Origin: Gemmatimonadales bacterium
Lineage (GTDB): Bacteria > Gemmatimonadota > Gemmatimonadetes > Gemmatimonadales > GWC2-71-9
DNA: 17,288 nucleotides
Assembly: GCA_025929805.1 (NCBI GenBank)
Contig: JAICPP010000045.1
Span: 1-17,288, forward strand
Direction: 5' to 3'
Shown here: positions 6,645 through 14,614 of the stretch, one piece after another
How positions within the stretch are numbered: the stretch's first letter is position 1
How the letters are laid out: each line of letters starts with the position of its first letter
The notes under the pieces: generated by a model
What the model saw: the letters and a program-made list of their open reading frames with translations, nothing else
The model's database searches: none
Told to the model about the DNA's origin: nothing
Program-made: the position numbers and the translations under genes

Positions 6645-7849
6645 GCGAGCCTCAGGAAGCGGCTGTATTCCAGCACGACGTCTCTCACCAGCGGCATGGC
6701 TCCGGAGAAGAGGAGCACGCCTGCGGCCAGAGCGAGTCCGACACCGAAGGGCAGGTACCCTTGAGAGTGAAGCCCTTGGGTGGTAGCGGGGGAAGCCACC
6801 AGCCGACCCCGTCGGGCCTCCCATAACGCGACCATACCGATCACCAGGCCCAGGACGACGCCTATGGCAGAAAGGCCGGCTCCCACCGACATGGCCACGG
6901 CGGCCGCCACCAGTCCGATGACCCGAGCCCACCACCGATCGTAGACCCCGGCAGGCAAGAGAAAGGACGCATAGTAAGCCAGCCCGGCGCCGAGCAATCC
7001 GTAAAACAGCGCATTCAGAACGTCTCCTACCAACCCAAGGGCTACCGATGCCGCAACCACCAGAATCGGCAGCATGCCGACCGCGAAGAGTCTTGCCACC
7101 AGCCTCCATCTGAAGCTTGGCACAGACGCAGGTTCAGGCTCCGGATCCGAGGGAATGCTTGGTGCCGTCCGGGACCACATGCTTGTGAGCAGAAACAGCA
7201 CGGTACTGATCAGCGCGCCGGTCAATAGGACTGGAAAAATCGCCTCCCAGCCCAGGAAGGCGCCGATCATCCCCATCAGTGCGCAATCCCCGCCGCCCAT
7301 GGCCTCCTGCCCCAAGGCCAGACCGGACAGCTCGCCAATCAGCAGCACGGCGCCCGCGCCTGCCAGCGCCCCCTGGACACTCACCAGAGCTTGAGTCGGA
7401 TCGGGCCAGGCTGCGAGGGCAATTGCAACGAGGGTTCCCCCGATCGAGAACTCATGCGGAATGATGTACTCCCGGGCATCGGTCATGGCGATGCCCAACA
7501 GGATGGTTCCGAAGATGGCGCCCCGGAGCGTCTCCAGTGCAATGCCATGACGCCAGGCCATATAGCCCCAGATAGCTGCGGTGGCGAGCTCGATCAATGG
7601 ATACTGCACCGAGATCGGCTCGCGGCACTCGCGACATCGTGCCCGGAGCAAGAGCCAGGAGATGACGGGAATGTTGTCGTGCCAGGCCAGCCCCTTGCCG
7701 CAACGAGGACAGCGCGAGCGCGGCGTCACTACCGATTGTTTAGGCTCGGAACCCCACCGGAGAATGCAGACGTTGAGGAAGCTGCCGATCATGGCACCGA
7801 GCACCGCCGCCGCCACGATCTCGAAACCGGCTGGTAGGTCACGCGGCAC
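6641..7849 (-). CDS. Prepilin peptidase (PilD/GspO family) with large membrane insertion
   Basis: This aspartic membrane protease removes leader peptides from type IV pilin-like or pseudopilin precursors and may N-methylate them. It has GAMIGSFLNVCILRW (18-32), a four-cysteine zinc motif (C47, C50, C72, C75), catalytic D124 in TDAREYIIPHE, and catalytic D188 in MGGGD. The final LPFGVGLAL resembles the C-terminal PFGPFLA of the family. About 130-150 residues, including a Pro-rich linker (about 230-245) and several extra membrane helices, lie between the GGGD helix and that end, making 402 residues against a usual 250-290. The GTG at 7849 has GAGGT five bases upstream; ATG 7861 is the alternative. 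It overlaps the methyltransferase gene upstream and the lipoprotein gene downstream. Confidence 0.92.
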   Translation of the reverse strand: MPRDLPAGFEIVAAAVLGAMIGSFLNVCILRWGSEPKQSVVTPRSRCPRCGKGLAWHDNIPVISWLLLRARCRECREPISVQYPLIELATAAIWGYMAWRHGIALETLRGAIFGTILLGIAMTDAREYIIPHEFSIGGTLVAIALAAWPDPTQALVSVQGALAGAGAVLLIGELSGLALGQEAMGGGDCALMGMIGAFLGWEAIFPVLLTGALISTVLFLLTSMWSRTAPSIPSDPEPEPASVPSFRWRLVARLFAVGMLPILVVAASVALGLVGDVLNALFYGLLGAGLAYYASFLLPAGVYDRWWARVIGLVAAAVAMSVGAGLSAIGVVLGLVIGMVALWEARRGRLVASPATTQGLHSQGYLPFGVGLALAAGVLLFSGAMPLVRDVVLEYSRFLRLA

Positions 7850-8621
7850 GGGTGACCTCATATAGGAGGATACCGGCAGCCACTGCAACGTTGAGCGATT
7901 CGACTCCCTGAGCGAGTGGAATTGCAATCCGCCGGCCGGCCACCCGCTCCAGCGACTCGCTCACTCCCGCCCCCTCATTCCCCACCACCAGCGCCACGGG
8001 TGGACGATCCGAGCTTCGGCGAGGCAGCTGGTCCAGCGGCTGACCCGAGGCCTGGGCAACCCAGATCTCCGCGAGTTGTAGCCGACTCCATGCCACGAAC
8101 TCCTCGGGGCTCACCGGCACAGCGGGGAGCCGAAAGCTCGCTCCCATTGCCGCCCGGATGACCTTCGGATTGGTCAAATCGGCCGTCCCTTTCAGCGCGA
8201 CCAGTCCGCTTGCGCCGAGTGCCATGGCGGTGCGCAACATAGTGCCCACGTTGCCGGGATCCTGCACCCCGTCGAGCACGAGAATCGTCCCACCCGGATG
8301 AAGGCGAATGTCGCCGAGCTTCCAGCGCCTCGGCTCGATGACTGCGACGACTCCCTGGGGATGCTCGGTGTCGGCGAGCGCCTCCAGTTCGCCCTCTGCG
8401 AAATGCTCGAGGTGAACGCTGCGCTCTGCCAGGGTTGCTTTGAGCGTCTTCCCGCGGGTGGTACTTTCCAGCGTCGGAGAGACCGCCGCGCCTCGAATCG
8501 AAATGCCTCCGGCGAGCGCCTCCTCCACGAGACGAACGCCCTCAGCCAGCGCTAAGCCGCGCCGCTCTCTTCCTCGGCGGCGGTGAAGGTCCCGAATCAG
8601 GGTCTGAAGGGAGCTGCTCAT
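7839..8621 (-). CDS. TrmH/SpoU family RNA 2'-O-methyltransferase
   Basis: The product is a SPOUT methyltransferase expected to methylate a ribose 2'-OH in rRNA or tRNA using S-adenosylmethionine. The three family motifs are present: LDGVQDPGNVGTMLRTA (116-132, with the conserved N and R), VVGNEGAGVS (212-221), and the knot motif IPLAQGVESLNVAVAAG (234-250). The N-terminal 100 residues resemble the substrate-binding domain of RlmB/TsnR-type 23S rRNA enzymes, but I cannot assign the exact target. The ATG at 8621 is supported by GGTGAG seven bases upstream and gives 260 residues; a GTG at 8633 is possible. The 3' end overlaps the prepilin peptidase start. The gene is divergent from thiD with only 15 bases between start codons. 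Confidence 0.93.
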   Translation of the reverse strand: MSSSLQTLIRDLHRRRGRERRGLALAEGVRLVEEALAGGISIRGAAVSPTLESTTRGKTLKATLAERSVHLEHFAEGELEALADTEHPQGVVAVIEPRRWKLGDIRLHPGGTILVLDGVQDPGNVGTMLRTAMALGASGLVALKGTADLTNPKVIRAAMGASFRLPAVPVSPEEFVAWSRLQLAEIWVAQASGQPLDQLPRRSSDRPPVALVVGNEGAGVSESLERVAGRRIAIPLAQGVESLNVAVAAGILLYEVTRAA

Positions 8622-8636
8622 GCAGATGCTCACCCG

Positions 8637-9434
8637 ATGAGGATTGCGCTCACCATCGCCGGCTCGGATTCCGGTGGCGGTGCCGGCATCCAGGCCGACC
8701 TCAAGACCTTCCAGCAGTTCGGGGTCTTCGGCACCTCAGTCATCGTAGCTCTCACGGCACAGAACACTCGTGGGGTGAAGGCGGTCGAGACGGTGCCCGA
8801 AACAATGGTGAGTGCGCAGCTCGTCGCACTGGCCGAGGACCTTCCACCGGATGCTCTCAAGACCGGCATGCTGGCAGAGGCCGGTCTGGTCCGGCTGGTT
8901 GCGCGCGCCATTCGGGAGAACGGGTGGACCCCTCTGGTGGTCGATCCGGTGATGGTAGCGACGTCGGGAGCCCGTCTCCTGAGCACCGAGGCAGAGGAGG
9001 TCGTACGCGAGGACCTGCTGCCGCTTGCCGCACTGATCACGCCGAACCTCGATGAAGCCGCTATCCTGACCGGCCGGGTAGTGCATGATGTACCGACGAT
9101 GGAGCGAGCCGGTGCGACATTGCTCCGCTTCGGGGCCAGGGCCGCTCTGGTCAAGGGAGGCCACCTCGCATCCGACGTGATCACGGACGTCCTGGTGACC
9201 CAGTCTGGCGTTCGACACTTCAACCACTCACGCATTGCGACCGGCTCGGTGCACGGAACCGGCTGCACATTGTCGGCGGCTATCACCGCCGGCCTTGCAC
9301 TCGGCCGTCCGCTGGAGCCAGCTGTGGCTGACGGGCTCGATTTCGTGCATCGGGCGATTGCGGCGGCTCCCGGCTTGGGAGGTGGGCACGGCCCGGTGAA
9401 CCATACCGTGGCTGCCCCTACAACCGCTCGATGA
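8637..9434 (+). CDS. thiD: Hydroxymethylpyrimidine/phosphomethylpyrimidine kinase
   Basis: ThiD phosphorylates HMP and HMP-phosphate to HMP-diphosphate, the pyrimidine precursor of thiamin. The 265 residues show the ribokinase-like signature TIAGSDSGGGAGIQADLKTF (6-25), VVDPVMVATSG (101-111), TPNLDEA, LVKGGHL (171-177), and GSVHGTGCTLSAA (203-215) with catalytic C210. The ATG at 8637 aligns with family N-termini (RIALTIAGSDS); an upstream in-frame GTG at 8583 would add 18 unrelated residues lying inside the divergent methyltransferase gene. No other thi genes are nearby, so this is an isolated salvage or de novo enzyme. Its last 17 bases overlap the tail of the convergent nucleoside phosphorylase gene. 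Confidence 0.96.
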   Translation: MRIALTIAGSDSGGGAGIQADLKTFQQFGVFGTSVIVALTAQNTRGVKAVETVPETMVSAQLVALAEDLPPDALKTGMLAEAGLVRLVARAIRENGWTPLVVDPVMVATSGARLLSTEAEEVVREDLLPLAALITPNLDEAAILTGRVVHDVPTMERAGATLLRFGARAALVKGGHLASDVITDVLVTQSGVRHFNHSRIATGSVHGTGCTLSAAITAGLALGRPLEPAVADGLDFVHRAIAAAPGLGGGHGPVNHTVAAPTTAR

Positions 9435-10272
9435 CTCCCCCGACCAGGCCCTCCAGCTCTCCTCTCACCCGATTGGCCGTCTCCAGCACCTCCTCGTGAT
9501 TCAGCTTGGTGGGAGAGATCCCGGAAGCGAGATTGGTGACAACCGAGAAACCGAGACAACGCACCCCACGCGCGCGGGCTGCAATCACCTCCACCACGGT
9601 GGACATTCCGACGGCGTCCGCCCCCAACCGATCCAGCATCCGGATCTCGGCCGGCGTCTCGAAGCTGGGACCCAGCAGCTGGACGTAAACCCCTTCCTGG
9701 AGAGGAATGCGCCGGTCCATCGCCACCATCCGAGCCAACTCCCGCAGCGACTGGTCGTAAGGGTCCGACATGTCCGGGAAGCGGTCCTCTCCGGGCAACA
9801 CCGGCCCGATCAGCGGATTCCGGAACGTCAGATTGATGTGGTCGGCAATCAGCATCACGGTGCCGGAGGAGAATGTTCGGCGGATCCCGCCCGCGGCATT
9901 AGTCAACAGGAGCGTCTGGACGCCCAGGCTGGCGAAGGTGCGGACTGGAAGAGCGACGGTGGAGAGGCTGTGCCCTTCATATAAATGAAAGCGGCCGGCT
10001 TGAGCCAGAACATCCTTCCCGGCAAAGCGACCGACAACGAGCTCGCCACTGTGGCCGATTACCGTGGTGTCCGGAAAGCCCGCAATCTCGCGATATGGAA
10101 TTCTGACGGCATCAGAAAACTGCTGGGTGAGACCCCCGAGCCCGGACCCGAGGACGATACCGACCTTCGGCCGCCGGCGTCCGAGCTTTCCGCGAATGGT
10201 GTCGGCCGCTGCCTCGATCGCTCCTGTTCCTTCCCCGCTTTCCCTCCATACCTTCTCCGTCCTTTCGGCCAT
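9418..10272 (-). CDS. punA: Purine nucleoside phosphorylase (trimeric, PNP type II)
   Basis: The enzyme cleaves purine nucleosides, typically inosine and guanosine, with phosphate to free base and (deoxy)ribose-1-phosphate. The 284 residues contain IVLGSGLGGL (39-48), GHSGELVVG (73-81, H74 phosphate site), RFHLYEGH (94-101), LTNAAGGI (123-130), GPSFETPAEIRML (201-213, E205 base site), VGMSTVVE and SVVTNLASG with N247, which equals the 6-oxopurine-reading Asn of human PNP. This fits a trimeric, inosine/guanosine-preferring enzyme. The ATG at 10272 lies 17 bases after the nucleoside transporter stop; longer open frames upstream overlap that gene. It is the last gene of the purine-salvage operon. 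Confidence 0.97.
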   Translation of the reverse strand: MAERTEKVWRESGEGTGAIEAAADTIRGKLGRRRPKVGIVLGSGLGGLTQQFSDAVRIPYREIAGFPDTTVIGHSGELVVGRFAGKDVLAQAGRFHLYEGHSLSTVALPVRTFASLGVQTLLLTNAAGGIRRTFSSGTVMLIADHINLTFRNPLIGPVLPGEDRFPDMSDPYDQSLRELARMVAMDRRIPLQEGVYVQLLGPSFETPAEIRMLDRLGADAVGMSTVVEVIAARARGVRCLGFSVVTNLASGISPTKLNHEEVLETANRVRGELEGLVGGVIERL

Positions 10273-10289
10273 TTCAGTCCCCGCCCTCT

Positions 10290-11738
10290 TCACAACAGAA
10301 TCCCCGCGATCGTCGCCGACAGGAAGTTCGCCAGCGTGCCAGCCAACATCGCCCGGATTCCCAGTCGGGCCAAATCGTGTTTCCGCTCTGGCACCAGTGC
10401 CCCGATGCCACCCAGCTGAATTCCGACCGAGCTGAAATTGGCGAAACCAGCCAGGGCAAACGACGCGATGGTGAATGAACGTGGATCGAGGGTGTCCTTG
10501 AGGGGACCAAGCTGGGAATAGGCGATGAACTCGTTCAACACCATCCGGGTGCCCAGCAGGCTGCCGATGGTGCCGCTGTCGTGCCACGGCACACCCATGA
10601 CCCATGCGATAGGGCGGAAGATCCAACCCAGCACCGTCTGCAGATTGGCCGGAAACCACTCGGCATAGCGGTGGATAGCGGCGAAGCCGCCGTTGACCAG
10701 AGCCACCAGCGCCACGAACGAGACCAGCATGGCAATCACGTTGAGCATCAGGGTCAGGCCCTCGCTGGTGCCGCGGGCCGCCGCATCGAGCAGGTTTACG
10801 TCCTGCTTGGGCATATCGAGCTTGACCTTGCCGTACGTTTCCGGCACCTCAGTTTCCGGCTCGAACAGCTTGGCCATCATGATCGTCCCCGGAGCGGTCA
10901 TGATCACGGCGGTGAGCAGATGCCGCGCTTCGATCCCGAACGCGATGTAGGCGACCATGATGGAACCGGAGATGTGGGCCATCCCCGAGGTCATCACGGT
11001 CATCAGCTCGGAGCGCGTCATCCGGGCCAGGAACGGCCGAATAGTAAGCGGAGCCTCGGTTTGACCCATGAAGATCGAAGCGGCCACATTGAGGCTCTCG
11101 GCCCCGCTCGCCCCCATTACCCGGCTCATCAGGACCGCGAACGCCCGGACAATCAGCTGCATGATGCCGAGGTAGTACATGATGGCGAATAGCGCGCTCA
11201 CGAAGATGATTGCCGGCAGGAGCTGAAACGCGAAGATGACGCCCAGGCTCGAGTCGGGCTTGCCCAGCTCGCCGAACACGAACTGGGAGCCGACGTAGGA
11301 GTAGTTGAGGATTGCGGTGACGAAGTTGCCGAGCGCCCGGAACAGCTGTTGTCCGGCGGGAATCCGCAGCACGAAGATGGCGAACAGCACCTGCAAGGCC
11401 AGACCCCAGGCCACCACGCGCCAGCGGATCCGTCTTCGGTGGCGCGAGAAGGCGAGCGCGACTGCCACGATGGCGACGATTCCGAGGATCCCGGTGAGCC
11501 GCGAAGCAACTCCCCGAGATTCCCGGCTGGATAGGGGAGTGACCGGAGTGGGCTCCGGCGGCGCGACAGCCTGGGAGTCGGCCTGCACTCCCGCCGTTTG
11601 CTGGGCCAGCACTCCGTTGACAGCCTGCCAAGTCAGTCCAGGTACCACCCAGGAGGCGAAGAGAGCGGCACCGAAGAGCAGAAGGGCAAGGGTCACAACC
11701 CGCACACTCCTGTTGGACGGCCACCAGCGTGTTCGCAT
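10290..11738 (-). CDS. nupC: Concentrative nucleoside transporter (CNT/NupC family)
   Basis: CNT proteins import nucleosides across the inner membrane with H+ or Na+. The 482 residues contain GQTEAPLTIRPFL (225-237), SGSIMVAYIAFG (257-268), VLNEFIAYSQL (400-410) and AGFANFSSVGIQLGGIGAL (430-448), the core substrate and cation sites of the family. Unlike the roughly 400-residue E. coli NupC, it has an extra N-terminal hydrophobic helix (13-33) and a Pro/Ala/Gln-rich linker (about 45-75) before the core. AAGGA five bases upstream supports the ATG. It sits 33 bases after the deaminase stop and 17 bases before the phosphorylase start, so the operon couples nucleoside import to catabolism. Confidence 0.97.
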   Translation of the reverse strand: MRTRWWPSNRSVRVVTLALLLFGAALFASWVVPGLTWQAVNGVLAQQTAGVQADSQAVAPPEPTPVTPLSSRESRGVASRLTGILGIVAIVAVALAFSRHRRRIRWRVVAWGLALQVLFAIFVLRIPAGQQLFRALGNFVTAILNYSYVGSQFVFGELGKPDSSLGVIFAFQLLPAIIFVSALFAIMYYLGIMQLIVRAFAVLMSRVMGASGAESLNVAASIFMGQTEAPLTIRPFLARMTRSELMTVMTSGMAHISGSIMVAYIAFGIEARHLLTAVIMTAPGTIMMAKLFEPETEVPETYGKVKLDMPKQDVNLLDAAARGTSEGLTLMLNVIAMLVSFVALVALVNGGFAAIHRYAEWFPANLQTVLGWIFRPIAWVMGVPWHDSGTIGSLLGTRMVLNEFIAYSQLGPLKDTLDPRSFTIASFALAGFANFSSVGIQLGGIGALVPERKHDLARLGIRAMLAGTLANFLSATIAGILL

Positions 11739-11771
11739 GTGGTCCTTCTGCTTGAGAAGTCGCGAGTCCGA

Positions 11772-12794
11772 CTAGATCGAGGCTAGCTCGTCGCGAACGC
11801 GGCCCAGGAGGTCGAGTCTCGCCGGCCAGGACAGGAACGCACTTTCGAATCCATTCAGGATCAGCCGATCGATCTCCTCGCGGGAAAAGCCGAGGTCGGT
11901 GTGCGCCAGCCAGTACTCATCGCTGAGTCTCACCCCGGTCATCAGCCAGGCGTCGGTGCACAGAGTGACGTTGAGGCCGGCGTCGAAGTACCCCCGCACC
12001 GGATGCTTCGACGCACGGCTGACCGCTCTGGTCTGCACGTTGCTGGTGATGTTCGTCTCGATCAATATGCGCCGGTCCCGGACGTACTCGAGTAATCGGC
12101 TACTCTCTCCTAGCCGGGTTCCGTGCCCGATTCGATTGGCGTGGCACAGGTGCACCGCTTCCGCGACCGACTCCGCTCCGGCGGCTTCGCCCGCATGCAC
12201 CGTGATGCCGAGGTAGCCTCGCGCAGCTACGTCGAAGGCCGCCTTGTGCACCCCGGGTGGGCGGCCGGCTTCACCGCCCGCCAGATCGAAGGCGACGACG
12301 CCGTTGCCCTGGTAAGCTACGGACCGCTCGGCGATCTCCAGTGAGACAGCAGGGTCGTAGTGCCTGAGCGAGCAGTTGATGACCCGCGTGACGACGCCGA
12401 AGTCTCGCTCACCTCGGGCCAATCCCCGGAGCTCGGCATCGAGCACCTCTTCCAGCGTCATGCCGCCGACCCGGCTCAGCTGGGGGCAGTAGCGGACCTC
12501 CAGGTATCTCACGTTGTCTCGCGCGGCGTCCTCCACCATCTCGTAGGCCACCCGTTCCACTGCCTCCGGGGTTTGCAGCAACGCGATCGTGATGTCGAAG
12601 CGGCGGAGATAGTCCTCCAGATTGGTCGCGTTATCCACTCGCATGAATTTCCGCAGTGTTGCCGGGTCGGAGACCGGCAGTGACACTCGTGCCTGCCGGG
12701 CGAGGGCGAGCATGGTGTCCGGCCGGAGGCATCCATCGAGGTGCACGTGAAGCTCGGCCTTGGGGAGCCGGCCCATCAGCTCACGGGTCAGCAT
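11772..12794 (-). CDS. add: Adenosine deaminase-family amidohydrolase
   Basis: It is expected to deaminate adenosine or deoxyadenosine to inosine, feeding the phosphorylase in the same operon. The 340 residues form a TIM-barrel amidohydrolase: ELHVHLDG (H16, H18 zinc ligands), FDLAGGE (169-175), VHAGEA (H200 zinc, E203 catalytic), IGHGTRL (H224), ITSNVQT (249-255) and CTDAW with zinc ligand D281. In canonical ADAs the last motif is TDDP; here the second Asp is Ala282, as in the TDNxLMS-like bacterial branch, so the exact substrate is less certain. The ATG at 12794 has GAGG five bases upstream. The start lies inside the last codons of the small gene upstream, a 14-base overlap that implies translational coupling. 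Confidence 0.92.
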   Translation of the reverse strand: MLTRELMGRLPKAELHVHLDGCLRPDTMLALARQARVSLPVSDPATLRKFMRVDNATNLEDYLRRFDITIALLQTPEAVERVAYEMVEDAARDNVRYLEVRYCPQLSRVGGMTLEEVLDAELRGLARGERDFGVVTRVINCSLRHYDPAVSLEIAERSVAYQGNGVVAFDLAGGEAGRPPGVHKAAFDVAARGYLGITVHAGEAAGAESVAEAVHLCHANRIGHGTRLGESSRLLEYVRDRRILIETNITSNVQTRAVSRASKHPVRGYFDAGLNVTLCTDAWLMTGVRLSDEYWLAHTDLGFSREEIDRLILNGFESAFLSWPARLDLLGRVRDELASI

Positions 12795-13017
12795 CGACGC
12801 CTCGTCGTGCCCGGACCACGACCCGCAAAATGGCGCCGCTCGCGAGCCGGGTTCCGGTCTCGACCTCGATTCCCCGCCCATCCGTCACGACGGCAGCGCC
12901 AGTGTCAATTCTCGACATCAGGCTTGGATCGTACGCAGAGACTGCCGCCCTGACATCGGCACCGGCCGCCAGCTCCAGGGCGCTGGCATTCACGAAGACG
13001 AGGATGGTGCCGCTCAT
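12781..13017 (-). CDS. Small MoaD/ThiS-like beta-grasp protein (hypothetical)
   Basis: This 78-residue product is not a family I can name with certainty. Its predicted pattern is strand (ILVFVN), strand (LELAAG), helix (DVRAAVSAYD), strand (AAVVTDGRGIEV), then LASGAILRVVVRARRG, which resembles the beta-grasp layout of ThiS/MoaD sulfur carriers including the final L-x-x-G-hydrophobic strand. It lacks their terminal Gly-Gly, ending RRGVDADP, so it is unlikely to be a conventional sulfur carrier without processing. An in-frame GTG lies three codons upstream. Its stop overlaps the start of the deaminase gene by 14 bases, so it is the first gene of the purine-salvage operon. Coding-like composition and overlap argue that it is real; a function in nucleoside use is only guessed from position. 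Confidence 0.72.
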   Translation of the reverse strand: MSGTILVFVNASALELAAGADVRAAVSAYDPSLMSRIDTGAAVVTDGRGIEVETGTRLASGAILRVVVRARRGVDADP

Positions 13018-13306
13018 TGCCGGCACGATGCGAGGAAGAGCCGAAATAGCGGCTTAGGTCGTACCAACCTGGCTCCCGTGGGTAGCAGTTCTGTCACGTG
13101 CTCAGGGTCCCGGTGAGACAACTCCGGGATTGGTTGTCATGCCGCTGTGCAGCGGCGCGCGGAATATGTCACCGCGCCGCAGAATCCGGCAGAGAGCCTG
13201 CGGCTACGGAGCAAGGGGAGACTCCCTTCACCATACCGTGACAGAAGCGTGACCGGGTGAGGACGCTGGCGGGATAGCCTTGCTTGTCTCGCCAGCGGAG
13301 CACGCC
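13018..13306. other. Divergent intergenic region with two small stem-loops
   Basis: The 289 bases separate the purine operon from the small lipoprotein gene and must hold their divergent promoters, though no convincing -35/-10 pair was found. GCCGCT-gtgc-AGCGGC (13141-13156) and GCGCGG/CCGCGC (13157-13162 and 13172-13177) form two adjacent hairpins after a GTCAT motif, possibly a degenerate palindromic repeat. CTGGCG/CGCCAG (13266-13271 and 13290-13295) forms another just before the lipoprotein Shine-Dalgarno. No credible gene is seen inside. Confidence 0.4.
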
Positions 13307-13744
13307 ATGATGCCGTCATTCTCGTTATGCTTGCCCCTCGTACTCCTACTCGCATTGGACACAGCCGGGTGCTCCGGTCTGGTGGCCGGCCCCGAGCATG
13401 CCAGTGTTACTCCAGTTCCCGCTTCCCGAGATTCCGCCTACGTCCGAGCGCGCCGAGCGCTCCAAGGTGAATCCTTTACCCTGGATGTGATCGATTCGGC
13501 TGGAGGGGTCCTCACCGGCACGCGCTGGCCCAGTGGGACTGCGCAGCAGGGCACTTCGTCTGCCTGCCATGTTTCCGTGGCACTCCGCATCCAGGGAGGC
13601 GAATCCCATGCCGAGGTGAATACCACGAGTAGGTGGGTGGCTCCTGGTAGCATGAGCCAGAAGGCCCCTGAGGTCTGCGAAGAAGAGCGCCTCCAGGTGC
13701 TCGAGCGCACGGCTCAGGTGTTGGTGCCACCGGCCGCTCCATAG
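13307..13744 (+). CDS. Small hypothetical lipoprotein
   Basis: The 145-residue product starts with a clear lipoprotein signal: hydrophobic segment 5-17 and lipobox DTAGC with C22, so the mature protein would be lipid-anchored and periplasm-facing. The mature part has no recognised domain; it contains two further cysteines, in SSACHVSVALRI and EVCEEE, that could form a disulfide. The start is supported by GGAG six bases before the first of two adjacent ATGs (13307 and 13310). It stands upstream of the two-component genes but is 166 bases away, and could be a separate transcript. Function unknown. Confidence 0.8.
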   Translation: MMPSFSLCLPLVLLLALDTAGCSGLVAGPEHASVTPVPASRDSAYVRARRALQGESFTLDVIDSAGGVLTGTRWPSGTAQQGTSSACHVSVALRIQGGESHAEVNTTSRWVAPGSMSQKAPEVCEEERLQVLERTAQVLVPPAAP

Positions 13745-13910
13745 ACCGGCCGGATCTCTCCGCGCGTAGTGACCGTCATTCCACTCCAGCCGTAGCATCA
13801 TGCCAGCAGACTCGGAGGTCGGGACTGGGGTCATTCCTCCCGATCCCTTGTTTCCCGTCCCTCCTGTTCCTCCCCTATATTCGTGCCTACCCTCGCGTAC
13901 GAGCCTGGCA

Positions 13911-14614
13911 ATGACCCATCGCATCCTCGTTGTGGACGACGAAGCGGACATCACCGCGTTGGTCGCCTACCACTTGGCCAAGGTCGGGTATCGGGTATCC
14001 ACTGCGGCCAACGGCCCCGATGCGCTGCGCTCGGCGCGAGAGGAGCGGCCCGATGTGGTAGTCCTCGATCTCATGCTGCCGGGGGTCTCCGGTTACGAAG
14101 TCCTCGCCGAGCTCCGCCGGCGCGAAGAGACCAAGGAAGTCGGCGTCATTCTCCTGACGGCCCGTCGGGAAGAGACCGATCGGATCAAGGGCCTGTCCCT
14201 CGGAGCCGACGATTACCTCACCAAGCCGTGCTCCCCCCAGGAGCTCTCCCTCAGGGTCGGTGCCTTGCTGCGCCGCCTGGCCTCGCCGGCTGTGAGCGCT
14301 GGATCGACCCTGTCCGCCGGGCCGATCACCATAGACCGTTCTGCCCATCGCGCCACGCTGAACGGCCGGGAGCTGAGTCTTACCGCTACCGAGTACAAGC
14401 TGCTGCTGACCCTGGTAGAACGCAGGGGGCGGGTACAGACTCGTCCCCAGCTGCTGGAGATGGTCTGGGAAGCTCAACCCGACATCCAGACCCGCACGGT
14501 TGACATGCACGTCCAGCGTCTCCGATCGAAGCTGGGCGACTCCGGCAAGCTGATCGAGACGGTGCGCGGGTTCGGATACCGATTCCGAGGAGGCGAGCGA
14601 GGAGCTCGGAGCCG

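Noticed and set aside
6645..7109. N-terminal extension of the metallopeptidase frame
   Set aside because: It lies wholly within the prepilin peptidase gene in another frame, whereas the GTG at 6644 begins a clean lipoprotein signal peptide and has a GTGA coupling overlap.
8630..9559. 309-codon minus-strand open frame across thiD
   Set aside because: Antisense shadow of thiD, rich in Arg/Ser/Thr as expected of a wrong frame.
10273..10659. N-terminal extension of the purine nucleoside phosphorylase frame
   Set aside because: It overlaps the nucleoside transporter coding sequence and has no similarity to phosphorylase N-termini; the ATG at 10272 fits the family.
13137..13355. Minus-strand 72-codon open frame upstream of the lipoprotein gene
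   Set aside because: No SD, basic wrong-frame composition, overlaps the lipoprotein signal sequence and the stem-loop region.
13800..13910. 37-residue Pro-rich extension of the response regulator
   Set aside because: Receiver domains start with the RILVVDDE strand, and the ATG at 13911 gives exactly this; a TATATT box lies inside the extension.
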